Source: Lepus europaeus
Lineage: Eukaryota; Chordata; Mammalia; Lagomorpha; Leporidae
Assembly: GCF_033115175.1 (NCBI RefSeq)
Contig: NC_084842.1
Span: 33,935,549 to 33,999,548 of the forward strand
Reading direction: 5' to 3'
Length of the DNA: 64,000 bases
Below the pieces are notes generated by a model. The model was not told where the DNA came from. It ran no database searches and saw only the letters and a list, made by a program, of their open reading frames with translations. Of the stretch, positions 34,092 through 45,760 are shown piece by piece (positions within the stretch are counted from its first letter, which is position 1; each line of letters starts with the position of its first letter). The position numbers and the translations under genes were made by a program.

Positions 34092-35080
34092 GAATCTCAA
34101 AAACAACATATTCAAAAGATATAAATTGTGTAATTTTAGTTTATTTATAGATTTCTGAGTATTTCTGAATCAAGCTAACAAATTTATATTGCAATGACTA
34201 AGTTATAACTCTGCATCAAAAGGTTGACTATTTACTAAGAGTGAAACATTTCATAGTTATTTTTCTGTCATACATTTTAACTTTTCATTTTTCTGTGCTT
34301 TTTATAAAAATATTCTTAGGTCATTTGTGTGGGAATTAAAGTGCTTCACTGATATTGAACTCTGCATCATGGAGGAGTTATAAAAATGTTGTAATTTTAG
34401 CTTTCCTAACGCTTGATAAAATAGCATTCTGTGTCTTCTTCCTTTTATATCTGTCCTAATACTAGCAGAGACTCTTCTGGGGCACAGAAAAGAACAAACC
34501 GCCTCTGATGAAAGGGTCATCCTAACTGCCAGTGAGGGAGAAAACTCCCTGCCGAGCAGCTTTGTAGCAATACTCCAGACTGCCATGGGCTCATGGGTGA
34601 GGAATCCACAAACTAATGAATTCCATAAGGTGACTTGTCTCTTCTTAAGCCCTCAACAGACGACATCAGTGCTCAAGTTGTTGTTGTTGTTGTTTTTTTT
34701 TTTTTGATCCTGTAGCCTGTACATCATTCTTTGACTCGCCCTTTGCCATTTCTTGCCCCTGCCAAAAATAAGCCCAAAACCAAACAATAATAAACAATTT
34801 GCTGTGTAATTTTAAGATAGTGCTATCCTCAAATAGCCCATAAGAATGCCACAGCTGCAGCCTGTCAATATTAAAACAGGATTATGCTGGAGGCAGAAGA
34901 GAGAGGCAGGGAAGGACAAAATGTGTCAAAACCTTTCCTTCTTAGGGATTTTAGTTCATTTCTGTTGCTATCCACTAGCTGATTTGAATCTATCTCTATA
35001 CATTTAGTTAGTGCCATCCATCAATAGATCATAACTTAATTATTGGGCATGCTATATGCGTTAACTATACTCATGGTCCT
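34092..35080. other. Unique intronic block, candidate conserved non-coding DNA
   Basis: No transposable element recognised apart from a (GTT)n/poly(T) at about 34678-34705. The part 34400-34960 is less AT-rich and looks non-repetitive. Conservation cannot be tested here. Confidence 0.4.
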
Positions 35081-35084
35081 TAAA

Positions 35085-35215
35085 ATAACATAAGAACCTA
35101 GGTATTAGTGTTGTCATTTTACAAATGTGGAAAGTAAGACTTCTGAAAATCACAAATCTCATTAGTAAGTATGGAACCAGACTTAGAAGTCTGGGCTGTT
35201 TTGCTCTGTGGCCTC
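35085..35215 (-). repeat. MIR fragment (antisense)
   Basis: GTCATTTTACAAATGTGGAAAGTAAG, CACAAATCTCATTAGTAAGTATGGAACCAGA and GAAGTCTGGGCTG follow the reverse of the MIR core. Confidence 0.8.
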
Positions 35216-35858
35216 CCTTTCTGATAGATAAAACTTCTGTTGTGGGAAAGTCTTGTTTCTTAATTATGTGTCAGAAGCATCCTTGTTCAATATATAGAAT
35301 ATACACATGTATATCTTCTGTAGGACACTTTTATTAGATGTTGTCTTTTCTTTGCATGAACATTGAAGTGACTAAATACTCACAAGAAATTTCCATTTGA
35401 ATATTAAGTGAATAAAGCAATGTTTCTCTTGATCACTGAAGACTGGAGGAGATGGGTCTTTGTTGGCAGCATCATTAGTAATTTTGAGCCCAAGGATCTT
35501 GTATCTATTACGTTCTTATTGTGGGGGAGTCAGGAGGCTATGATGAGTGCCTGTTTGAGCTGTTATAAAAGCCACAGCGTTACAGGAGGAAGATTTACTC
35601 TTCAGACTTCTATTTGCCATATAAATTACGTGCTGTGTTTCCTGGCACCTTACAAAAGTCTGGACAGTATGTCTGATGAATCCCATTTGTTTAGTGCTAT
35701 AACATTTTAAAAAAATTTCCTTTAACTGTGTGGACCTCCAGTCTAATGTTGAGGATACTCAAGTATCCTCAGGGAATAGATATAGTTCAAAAAATTTTAA
35801 CACAATTTAATGGATACATTTAGAAATAGCATTACTATATTTTCATTTTTACAATATT

Positions 35859-36176
35859 CACTTATATATTTGAAAAACATAGTGACAGACACAGAGGAGA
35901 CAGAGAGACAGGGATCTTTCATCCACTGGTTTACTCTCCAGATGGCCACAACGGACCAGGTTGGGCTGGGCTAAAGCCAGGAGCCATGAACTCTATCTGG
36001 GTCTCCCACATGGATGACAAGGGCCTAATATGCATTTGAGCCATGATCTGCTGCTTTCCCAGGCACACAGCAGGAAGATGGATTGGAAGCAGAGCATTCA
36101 GGACTCCAGTGTGTACTCTGATATAGGATACCAGCATTGCAGGTAGTAGCCTAGCCTGCAGCACCACAATACCAGC
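35859..36176 (-). mobile_element. CSINE, older diverged type
   Basis: TTATATATTTGAAAAACATAG, GGAGCCATGAACTCTATCTGG and head complement. Short TSD CAATATT (35852-35858 and 36177-36183). Confidence 0.88.
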
Positions 36177-36410
36177 CAATATTGTTATATTTTGGTAATA
36201 ATTTTATCAAACGTTACAGAATGTAAGTTAAGTAGAATTAATCATGTATGAAATCTGATGTTATCCATCTAATTGTATTTTTTTTTTTTTGCTACCATGA
36301 CATATTTCAAACATTCAGAAGAGAATAAAGACCTCAATACACCTTATGCACCTGGGATTCAGCTTTATCAAATATTTACATTTTGCCTATGTTTCTACAT
36401 ATTGTTCTTT

Positions 36411-36734
36411 TAAAAAAATATTTATTTATTTATTTGAAAGTCAGAGTGACAGAGAGAGAGAGGAAGAGAGAGAGAAACTGAGAGATCTTCTACCTGCTGG
36501 TTCACTCCCCAAGTACCACAAATGCTGGGACTGGAGGCTGTAGGCAGGAGCCTGGAACTCAATCCCTGTTTCCCACATGGGTGACAGGTGCCCAAGCACT
36601 TGAACCATCTTTTCCTGCCTTCTCAGGCACATTAACATGAAGCTGGATCAGAAGCAGAGCAGCCAGGATTTGAACCAGCATTCTGATAAGGAAAACAGAT
36701 ATCCCAAGCTTTAAGGCATGACACCAGTTCCTTC
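36411..36734 (-). mobile_element. CSINE, older type
   Basis: TAAAAAAATATTTATTTATTTATTTG tail and diverged head. TSD ACATATTGTTCTT / ACATAATGTTCTC (36398-36410 and 36735-36747). Confidence 0.9.
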
Positions 36735-37469
36735 ACATAATGTTCTCAAGAAAAAAATGCAGATAAAATTGAGGACCTCTGTATAAGCCTTCATAAATTA
36801 CATCATAAATTACATCATGCCTGCTTCTACCATGTTAACTAGTGTTTCCGAATCTGGTATTTATATTTCAATGAGTGCCTTTGCAGTTTAACCATATACA
36901 TATCCTTGATTTATCTGTACTTTTTTAGTAAATTAGTCATAATGAACATACATTCTTCAAAATGTTGTGCCTTTTTTTTCTTATTGTTTATTTTAGAAAT
37001 CAAACCCTGTTGTGTGGCTTTAGTATTCCTATGTATATGGAAATCTATTGTATGAACCTAATTATTCTCTGGTAGATAGATATTTAGTTTGCTTCAAACA
37101 TTTTGCTACTGCAATTAGTACTGCAGTGGGCATTTTAATGTTTCTATTGGAAACCAAGTCTTTTTGTTTTGTTTTGCTTTTAGGAATCTTTAGTCATTTA
37201 GTGCACTAATCCTTGTTGAATTATGTGGTTGAAATGCCTTCATTTTTAGTCACTTAAGTTCTTAGACAATTCATTGATTTTATCTGTCTTCAAATTTATT
37301 TGTATGAAAACATTTGTAATATTCCCTTGTTATTTTTGCTAGCTGCTATGTATTTATCCTCATATAAATCCTAAAATCTTTGTGTTTTTCCTCTTTCATT
37401 CTTGATTACTCTTACTAGTAATTTATTCCTTCCTTCCTTCTGTCCGTACTTCCTTCCTTCCTTCATGTA

Positions 37470-37680
37470 TGCCATTTATCTAATACCTAAAATGCTCAGG
37501 CACTGAACTAACTGAATTGTTAAATTTAATTCATGAGCTGCTCAATGATCTTGGATATTATTGTTTTCACTTCATAGTAGAAGAAACCAACACTTAAGAG
37601 ATTGTGACATAGCCATGAGTATAATAGATTTTATAGCAATAACTCTCCAAAGCTGAAATTTGTGTTCAGTCCTTTGTTTA
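37470..37680 (-). repeat. MIR-like fragment (antisense)
   Basis: AATGCTCAGGCACTGAACTAAC, GATATTATTGTTTTCACTTCATAGTAGAAGAAACC and GACATAGCCATGAGTATAATAG follow the reverse MIR layout with high divergence. Confidence 0.55.
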
Positions 37681-37699
37681 TTCCAAGATAAAAGTCTGT

Positions 37700-38775
37700 C
37701 ATAATGTGTCAATTAGCTTTGCTATTTATTGTGATAAACTAATTACTCTTCACCTCAGTAGTCACCTGTAAGCTGTTTCTAAGACACAGATTTTCTTACT
37801 TTAAAACAAATTTTATGTATGTCATCACATTGTGATGATCCTTTTTTAAAAAAAAAATTATCCCTCTTTTATCTTCACTGCTATTAATTACTCAATCACA
37901 CTGAGATCACTATAATATAATATATAAATAATCCAAATCAGTTAATTTTAATACAGAACCCTGGTAAAGAATAGCATTTTCAGTCTAAAACTTCAATTTT
38001 CTTCCATCTTGAGTAGTTTTTAAATGCATCTCATTTCTTTATGCTTCCATTTCCAAAGCTTATATAAGCACAGTATTAAATTTCATGCATGATGTAACAG
38101 GATACAATCCATGATATATTCATGTGATGTCAGAGCTTTGAATTATGTAGATGGGGAACGAAACAGAAGCATACCACATATTCACTCTGCATTGTTATGC
38201 AGCATGATACACAGCCAAGTGATGCAGTTTATCTGCCTATCTGAATATACTTAAAGTGCATATCTCTGTATCTAAGCACTCAAGCAGTAAATAAATTCCA
38301 GCATCTGGTTAATAAATTCAAGAAACAAGAATTTATCAACATCAGGCATCTGCCTTACTTTAGTGGCTTTATAGGAAGAACTGATGCATGATGACCTTTG
38401 ATAATTGTTGTGAAGCCTTGGAATTTCAATACTGGTTTAATATTGTATGGCACTATTAGGAATTTTAATGTTGCAATAAACTTCCTCATGGTTGTTGTAC
38501 TCATATGAGTAATCATAACATCAACCAACCACAGTCTATTTAGCTTACCGTTTTATCACATATATTCCAATTTGCACAGTTTTCCGAGATATAAGCACCA
38601 AGAAAGAAGACAAGTCAATAAAATGTAAGTTTATCAAGGAGAGGGACAGTTTTTCAAAAGTATGTTATTCAGCAAATCAGAGAAATTGACTATACCACAA
38701 CCTAAATTAAAAAGGATTTCTTTTCCTTTATAAAACAGAGAACTAAGTTAAAAGGATCTGGATCTTAGCAACTAA
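37700..38775. other. Unique intronic block, candidate enhancer-like DNA
   Basis: About 1 kb without recognisable repeats. It includes CATTGTTATGCA (38190-38201), close to the SOX-OCT composite motif, a CTTTGAA TCF/LEF-like site at about 38134 and TTATCT GATA-like sites near 38229. Such motifs occur by chance; function is inference. Confidence 0.35.
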
Positions 38776-38779
38776 AATT

Positions 38780-39151
38780 CACTCCTCTCCCTCTCTCTTA
38801 CCTCTTCCCCCCCCCCTTTCCTTCTTTCTCTCCCATTCTTCCTCTTTCTCTCCCTCTCTTCCTCTCTCTATTCCTCTTCCTCCTGCTCTCTCTCCCTTCC
38901 TCTCCCTCCTTCTCCCTTTCCCTCTCTCCTCCCCCCCCTTTCCCTCCCTCCTTTTCCATCCCTCTCCCTCTTTCTGCCCCCCACTTTCTCCATCCCCTCT
39001 CTCCTTCTCCCTCCCTCCTTCCTTCTCCCTCCCCCTTTCTGTCTGCCTCTCCCTCTTCCCCCTTCCCCTCTCCTCTTGCTCTCTCCCTCTCCTTCCTTTC
39101 CTTTCTCTTCTGCCTCTTCTTCCTCTGCATTTCCCTCTCCCTCTCCCTCTT
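38780..39151. repeat. 370-bp polypyrimidine (C/T) tract
   Basis: Almost pure C and T on the + strand (CCCTCTCCCT, CTTCC and CCCCCCC words) over about 370 bp. The minus-strand open frame through it encodes only a Glu/Arg/Gly/Lys-rich low-complexity string and is not a gene. Confidence 0.95.
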
Positions 39152-39777
39152 ATTCCTCAGTCTCATATTGCTATTCAGGTTGTTCAGTTTCAAAGGCCGT
39201 CTGCTTTTTTTTTTTTTTTAACTTTTTGGGAATTCCTGTAATGATGAACATTATTGGCCCAGTATGGATTCATTTTCTCTACTCTTGGACCAATCACAGA
39301 TAGGTGAGCAGAAATGTATCACACACTTAGCTTGGATAGGGGAAGGTGTTTAGGGGTTTAAAGAGATTTCTTGCTTGTTTCACTTATAAAGTAATGAAAA
39401 TAACTAGTCACCAATAATTAGAAAATACTAATGCTATTATCTTCTGTTATTAATGTTTTATACATCATCCCTGGCATAGAACTTCCCTTAGCATTCCTCC
39501 AAGGTTACTTGACTTCTATTTCATTTTTATCTCAATCCTGTACATTACATTATTGGAAAAACTTAGATCTTAGAATACTATTTCTTATAATGAACCAAAA
39601 TTTTATCTTTGTACACTAGTTCTACCTGTATGCCCTAAGTGATAGAATACATGTTTTTCACTTGTCAACACAATAATTTTTTGCAAGGATGTACCTTCCT
39701 TTATGTTTATATTTCCCACGTTAGGTATCTAGACTGGTAACAGCACTCTCTACAGTCTGACTTTCAGTATTCTAACT

Positions 39778-39836
39778 GTATCACTCCTTTCTATCTGTAT
39801 CACTCCTTTCTATCTGTATCACTCCTTTCTATTCTT
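39778..39836. repeat. 19-bp tandem repeat, three copies
   Basis: GTATCACTCCTTTCTATCT occurs three times head to tail; the last copy ends in TATT. Confidence 0.95.
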
Positions 39837-40419
39837 AAAAGTAGAGATTAAAATTGTACCTAATATTCTGTCTGTTATCTTCTCAGTACAGACTCAAGAA
39901 GATCACAATACAGCTTTAGCAAAACATCATATCTTTGGCTTGTGATAAACTGCTAAGTACCTCAGGGGTTTTACCATGAATTTTGGATAGGCAAAGCATG
40001 TTGGTCGCATTATTTGGGATCGTGGTCCAACATAATATTACTGGAAACAGGTGGTTATTTGTATAAACAGGCAATGAAGAAAACAGATATACCATAAGTT
40101 TCTGGCAAGTTTGGGCAGATCACAAAATATTAGGAATACTGTTGAATGATTGATTCAGAGATCCAAATCACATGGAAGGCTCACTTGTATAATGATGAAG
40201 AATTAATCAGTTAGATCTGTAGGAAATGGACCTGGGAGTTTGTATTTGTTAACAAAAAAGAAATTGGTATGTGTGTTTGCATGTATGTGTGTATTTTGTA
40301 GCCATTTCTGTTTCATTTTCTCCATTACAAAATTACAGAGAGTAGGAGATTCAGATAAGGCAATTATAATTAACAGTTGAGTCATAAGAGTCATATGGTA
40401 TCAAAGGAATATGTTTGTA

Positions 40420-40705
40420 TTTTTAAGAGAATTATTTATCTGTTTTATTTGAGCAACAGGAAGACAGGAACTTTGTATCCACTGGTTCACTCCCCAGATG
40501 CCCTCAGCATCCAGGGCTGGGTCAGCATAAAGCCAGGAGCTGGGAACTCAATCCAGTCTCCCACATGGGTAGCAGGAACCCAGCTAGTTAAGCCATCACC
40601 ACTACCTCCCAGGGTGTACTTTAGCAAGGAGCTGGAATCAGGAGTAGAACTGGAACTTGACCCAAACACTCCCTTACAGTTTTATGTGGGCATCCAAAGC
40701 AAAGT
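40420..40705 (-). mobile_element. CSINE, old, with degraded head
   Basis: TTATTTATCTGTTTTATTTGAG, TATCCACTGGTTCACTCCCCAG and GGAGCTGGGAACTCAATCCAG are clear. The head complement at the right is degraded. Confidence 0.82.
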
Positions 40706-40837
40706 CTTTACTACTTTTTCAAACACCACCTGCAATTTTAAATAAAATTTTATTTTTTATTATTCACAGTGTTTTGAGTAACCTGTAATACTTGCATTTT
40801 TATGGTATACAATGCAGTATTTCAAAACATATACAAT

Positions 40838-41182
40838 GGAGCAGATATGTGGCACAACAGGTTGATCCTAAGACTCAGCATCACATATGAATGCCAGTTC
40901 AATTCCTGGATGCTTTACTTCTGTCCAGCTCCTTGCTAATGCACCTAGAAATCAAATGAAGATGGCCCAGGAACTTGGGCCCCTGGACCCACACGGAGGC
41001 ACAGATGGAGTTCCAGGCTTCTGGCTTCAGCCTGGCCTTGCCCCAACCATTAAGGCCATTGAGGAAGTGAACCAGGAGGTGGAAGATATCTACCTCTACA
41101 CCTCTCTCTCTCTCTCTCTCCCTCTCTCTCTCTTTCCCTCCCTCTCAGTACCTCTACCTTTCAATAAATAAATTAAATCTTC
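40838..41182 (+). mobile_element. CSINE, old, inside the L1
   Basis: GGAGCAGATATGTGGCACAAC head, GGCCCAGGAACTTGGGCCCC core, long CT run and AATAAATAAATTAAATC tail. Confidence 0.9.
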
Positions 41183-41285
41183 TTTATATAGTACAAACCA
41201 ATCAAGCCAGGCAACCATCCTTTCCATTTCCCTATCTTTTCCTTGTGTTTGAAACCTATCAGCTCCTCCTCTCCTCCAGTTCTTT

Positions 41286-41330
41286 TTTTTTTAATTAATT
41301 TATTTGAAAGAGTTCCAGAGAACGAAGGGG

Positions 41331-41368
<38 letters not shown>

Positions 41369-41577
41369 CTTTCATCTGCTGGTTCACTCCCCAGTTGGCC
41401 ACAGCAGCCAAAGCTGTGCTGATCTCAAGTCAGGAGTCAGGAGCCTCTTCCAGGTCTCCCATGCAGGTGCAGCAGAGAGCTGGATCAGAAGTGGAGCAGT
41501 TGGGACTCAAACCAGCATCCATATGGGATGCCAGCACTGCAGACAGCTTCACCCGCTATGCCACAGCACCAGCCCTT
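41286..41577 (-). mobile_element. CSINE, older type, with internal deletion, inside the L1
   Basis: Tail, GA run and head complement are intact, but the usual GGGCCCAAGCACTTGGGCC...CCAGGCCAT middle is missing: GCAGGTGCA joins directly to GCAGAGAGCTGGATC near 41468. TSD CCTCCAGTTCTTT / CCTCTAGTTCTTT (41273-41285 and 41578-41590). Confidence 0.92.
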
Positions 41578-42205
41578 CCTCTAGTTCTTTATTCAGAATA
41601 AAATATGTTATTAGGAACTGTAGTCACTACTGGGGATCAACAGAACTTGTTACTTCAATTTGACTCTAGTTTGGTACCTGTTATCCAACTGCTATGTATC
41701 CCTCCTCTCCCGTCCTCAGCCTGTAGTAATCATCCTTCTAAGTCAGATCAATTTTTTTTTTAACTTCCGCAAATGAGGGAGAAGATACTGAATTTGCCTT
41801 CCTGTGTCTGGCATATTTCACTTGATATAAGGATCAGTTCAGATCCTTGTATCAGACATCAGCTGCAGATGTCAAGATTTCTTTCTGTTTTATGACTGAA
41901 TACCACTCCATTGTACATATTTATCACATTATTATATTTTCTTTGTTCGTTCATCTATGATGGACTCCTAGCTTGATTCCATGTAGTGGCTATTATGAAT
42001 AGTGCTGCAGTGGGCACTGGAGTACAGATATCTTTTTCATATGTTGATTTCCTTTCCTTCAGGAGTTTATATGCCCAGAAGTAGGAAACAGGTCATGTGG
42101 TAAATCTATTTTTAATTTTTTGAGAAACCTCCATACTGTTCCTCCATAATGGCTGTACTAATTTGCATTCCCACTACAGTGAGAAAAAGGCTCCCCCCTT
42201 TTTTG

Positions 42206-42534
42206 TTACAAATTTATTTATTTATTTGAAAGGCAGAATTACAGACAGAGCGAAAGAGACAGAGAAAGAGAGATTTTCCATCTGCTGGTTCTCTCCCCAA
42301 GTGGATGCAGAAGCCAGGGCTGGACCAGGCCAAAACCAGGATCCTGGAACTCCATCCAGGCCTCCCATGTGGGTGGCAGGGACCCAAGCCTTTGGTCTAT
42401 CATCTGCTATCTTTCCAGGTACATTAGCAGGGAGTTTGATTGGAAGTCAAGCAACCAGGACTCGAACTGGTGCTTACATGGGATGCCAGTGTCACAGGTG
42501 GTGGCTTATCCTAGTGTGCCATGATGTGGGCCCC
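42206..42534 (-). mobile_element. CSINE, older type, inside the L1
   Basis: TTTATTTATTTATTTGAAAGG to GATGTGGGCCCC. Flanks AAGGCTCC and AAGGTCTCC suggest the TSD. Confidence 0.92.
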
Positions 42535-43104
42535 AAGGTCTCCTTTTCTCCACATCCTCACCAGCATTTGGTACTTTTTGGCCTTTTTATAGTAATAATC
42601 CTAACAGGCATAGTATAGTACCTCATTGTGGTTTTGGTTTGAATTTCACTGATATCTACTAATGTTGAGCATATTTTCATGTGTCTTTTGCCATTTGTAT
42701 TCCTTTTGAATATAATTTTAACAAAATTTTTTGAATCAGTGATATAGTTAGGGTGTAAGCAGTGGATATTCAGACAAATAATTAGCAACTTGGGAACTCA
42801 TAACAAAACTGATAAGCTTCCTAAGGGTTTCAAGTAAAAGGTGACATTTGGAAATCCCTAAGGAAAAGTGACAGGGTCTGACTCAGAGCTGTCAAGAATA
42901 ACTAGCACTTAGTCTCTTTATCTTGCCTGTGAAAGGGCCAGGGGAAAGCTGGTTGTCAAATGAAGGATTCAAGATAGAAGGAATAAGGCTGGTTCCCAAT
43001 TATCAAAGCTGTACCACAGCTAGAGATAATAAGATTTTAAAAGTCAGGGCATTCTAGAATTAGTATAGAAATAGTGTAATGTTGTAAGTAGTACAAACTT
43101 TGTA

Positions 43105-43535
43105 ATACAATGTACAATTCATAGAGCTATAGATTTGAATCTTCCTTGCTGACTATAGATCCTTTGTAAATTATTTTACTGGGGCCAGCGCTGTGGTATA
43201 GTATGTCAGCATCCCATATGGGTGCCTATTTGTATCCCAGCTGCCCATCTGGGACAAGCAGCATGGCCCAAGTGTTTAGGTTCCTGCCACCCATGTGGGA
43301 GACCTGGATGAAGGTCCTGGCTCCTGGGTTTGGCCGTGCCCAACCCTGACCATTGCAGCCATTTGGGGGCTGAACCACCAGAAGGAAGAGCTCTGTCCCT
43401 CTCTGTAACTCTGACTTTCAAATAAGTAAATCAATCTTCAAAAAAGTTATTTAACCTCTCTCTAAGCTTTGGTGTCCTTATTTATAAACTATGATTAATA
43501 TTATCTAACTAGAATCATTATTAGAGGAGAACTGA
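43105..43535 (+). repeat. MIR split by a CSINE
   Basis: The left part (ATAGATTTGAATCTTCCTTGCTGAC) and the right part (GTTATTTAACCTCTCTCTAAG, TCCTTATTTATAAACTATG) together follow the MIR consensus across the inserted CSINE at 43181-43444. Confidence 0.75.
43181..43444 (+). mobile_element. CSINE, older type, with internal deletions
   Basis: Head GGGGCCAGCGCTGTGGTATAG, then the A/B-box region and the part before GGCCCAAGTG are shortened, giving about 264 bp instead of 320-350. TSD roughly AAATTATTTTA / AAGTTATTTAA. Confidence 0.9.
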
Positions 43536-43760
43536 TAATACATTTTTTTTAAAAACTAACAGACTCTAGTCATCAACAAAAATGAAGTATTAATCGTTAT
43601 TACTGTTATAATAAAAGTATATTTGTTAATATCACCCTTATCATCAGTGACTTTGTTATAATTACATGAGTGTTTTCCTGTGTTAAAATCTCTCGTGCTA
43701 AACACCATAATGGAATCCAAGATCATGAAAGAAGAGGCATTATCTTGCTGAAATTTGTAT

Positions 43761-44081
43761 TTCTTTTTTTTAAAGATTTATTTATTTATTTGAAAGTCAA
43801 AGTTAGAAAGAGAGAGAGAGAAAGAGAGGAGTGACAGAGAGACAGATTTTCCAACCACTGGTTCACTCCCCAAGTAGCCGCAATGGCCAGGACTGGGCCA
43901 GGCTGAAACCAAGAGCCAGAAGTTTCATCCAAGTCTCCACATGGGTGGCAGGGCCCCAAGTACTTGGGTCATCTTCCACTGTTTTTCCCAGGCCATTAGC
44001 AGGGACCGTGTACTGGTGCCCATATAGGATGCCTACATCACAAGCAGTAGGTTTACCCACTATGCCACAACACCAGCCCCC
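43761..44081 (-). mobile_element. CSINE, older type
   Basis: Complete reverse-strand element; TSD AAATTTGTAT (43751-43760 and 44082-44091). Confidence 0.94.
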
Positions 44082-44202
44082 AAATTTGTATCTTTAAGAC
44101 TGAAACCTTGATTTGTTCTGTGGCTAATTTTTGAGTTATTAGGAAATTAGAAGCGTGGTGTTTGTTTAGCTTGCAGAATAAGTGCTTTAAAATGAGTCAC
44201 TA

Positions 44203-44508
44203 AGGCTGGGCATTTGTAACACCTGCAACCCATATTAAGGTGCCTGGTTCAAGTTCCAGCTCTGTTCCTGACTCTAGCTTCTTGCTTATGTGTACTCTGG
44301 GTGGCAGGAGGTGATGGTTCAAGGAATTGGTTACCTGATGTCAATGTAGGAGACCTGGATTGAGTTCCCGGTTCCCAGCTATGGGTAGTCCTAGCTCTGG
44401 CCTTTTCAGGCATTTAGAGAATGAACCAATAAATAAGAAATCTCTCACAGGGCTGACACTGCCTGCCTGTCATGTGTGTCTCTGCCTTTCAAATAAATAA
44501 AATAAACA
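44203..44508 (+). mobile_element. CSINE, very old diverged copy
   Basis: AAGGCTGGGCATTTGTAACACC, TGCCTGGTTCAAGTTCCAGC, GGAGACCTGGATTGAGTTCC and TTTCAAATAAATAAAATAAAC keep the CSINE order. The 'attgagttcc' wording marks an early subfamily. Confidence 0.8.
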
Positions 44509-45564
44509 TCCCTCAACATATATTATTAAATGCCTGTACACATTTGTCATTCATATGAATGCGACACTATAAATGTAAAATAATATTTCATTGCCACTGG
44601 AGAGATTTACACTGGATATTCACAACTCTGGAGCATCAGCCACATATATCATAGCTATCTATACTGTTATTATATAATAATTCATATACTCTGTATATGT
44701 AATTATAATAGTTATTTTATGTATTTTATATTTTATTCTATGTACACTAAATATTATTTATGTGTAATGACAACATAATAATATTTGATATACTTTGTCC
44801 CTAGTGTATTGTAATAACGAGGCTTTTAGTCTTTATACTTTTTTATGATTCTATTAAATATTTTATTGGACATAATTTCAATTTTTATTAGTAAATAGCA
44901 TACAAAATACCTACATATGTACTATCTTGCAGATTTTATTGTCCCAAGTATTTTTAGCATTTATGTTTTATTAAAGTGATAATAAATATTTTGAAAACAG
45001 CACCTGCTATCTTCTCTGTTTTTCAATCCTCTGAATGCAAGGCCTTCCTAGAGACACCAAGATGTCGGGAATGTAAAGGGAGAATCGCCAGCAGGGTTCA
45101 CTCTGGGAAGTTGCCTGTCCATGTCCAGTTTTGACTTTTCCTATTGACCTATTCTTACTTATTTCAGAAGTCACCTAGGGTTGCCAGCCCTTTGTTGAAT
45201 ATATCTGCCCTGTAGTATCTGCTTCTTCTTCCCTTGACCCAGCACCTAGCTGTGCTCTCTTCTGTGGTTCACTGACCTCAGTTGCTTATGACTGTAGTAT
45301 TTCCTTAACCAGCATCATTACAGTCTCAAATCAGGAAACATTATCCACCTGCTATTTCCAGTCTCTGCACCAGTTCTTGCCAAGTAATTTCTGGAATAAA
45401 GTTAATAGTTGACATTTCACAACACTGTAAGTAGGACTTATCTCACCAGTTATGGAGAAATTTGTACAGAACTGATTAAGATAATGTTTTTTTTTTTTAG
45501 AATTTTACAACTTAAAAATTAATGCTAACAAAACTCATGAAGATAGTCACATGCCATTATTCAA

Positions 45565-45760
45565 CACATTGAGTACTTTAATCTTCAGAACAACCTTCAA
45601 GTGTTATTATGAAACACATTTAAACATCATAAAACTGAGACTCAGAATTATTATTCATAATTATTTGAGTATAAATCAAAAGAAAGCACAGGAACTAGGT
45701 TTTAAACCAAGGTTTATATGATTCCAAACCCATGGTCTTATTCTTACGACATGCATTTAA
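45565..45760 (-). repeat. MIR fragment (antisense)
   Basis: AATCTTCAGAACAACCTTCAAG, CATAAAACTGAGACTCAGAATT, GGAACTAGGTTTTAAACCAAGG and CCCATGGTCTTATTC follow the reverse MIR core. Confidence 0.75.

Larger units (their letters stand above)
40741..42770 (-). mobile_element. Old L1 (L1M-type) 3' region split by three CSINEs
   Basis: Pieces at 40741-40837, 41183-41285, 41578-42205 and 42535-42770 read in order as one antisense L1 3' end. Markers: ATACTTGCATTTTTATGGTATACAATG, GAACTGTAGTCACTAC, TCTGGCATATTTCACTTGATAT, ACTGAATACCACTCCATTGTACATA, GGCTATTATGAATAGTGCTGC, then CTCCACATCCTCACCAGCATTTG and CTCATTGTGGTTTTGGTTTG. No intact ORF2 remains. Confidence 0.85.

Noticed and set aside
38798..39193. 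131-codon minus-strand open frame rich in Glu, Arg, Gly and Lys
   Set aside because: It is the translation of the polypyrimidine tract and has no structure beyond low complexity.
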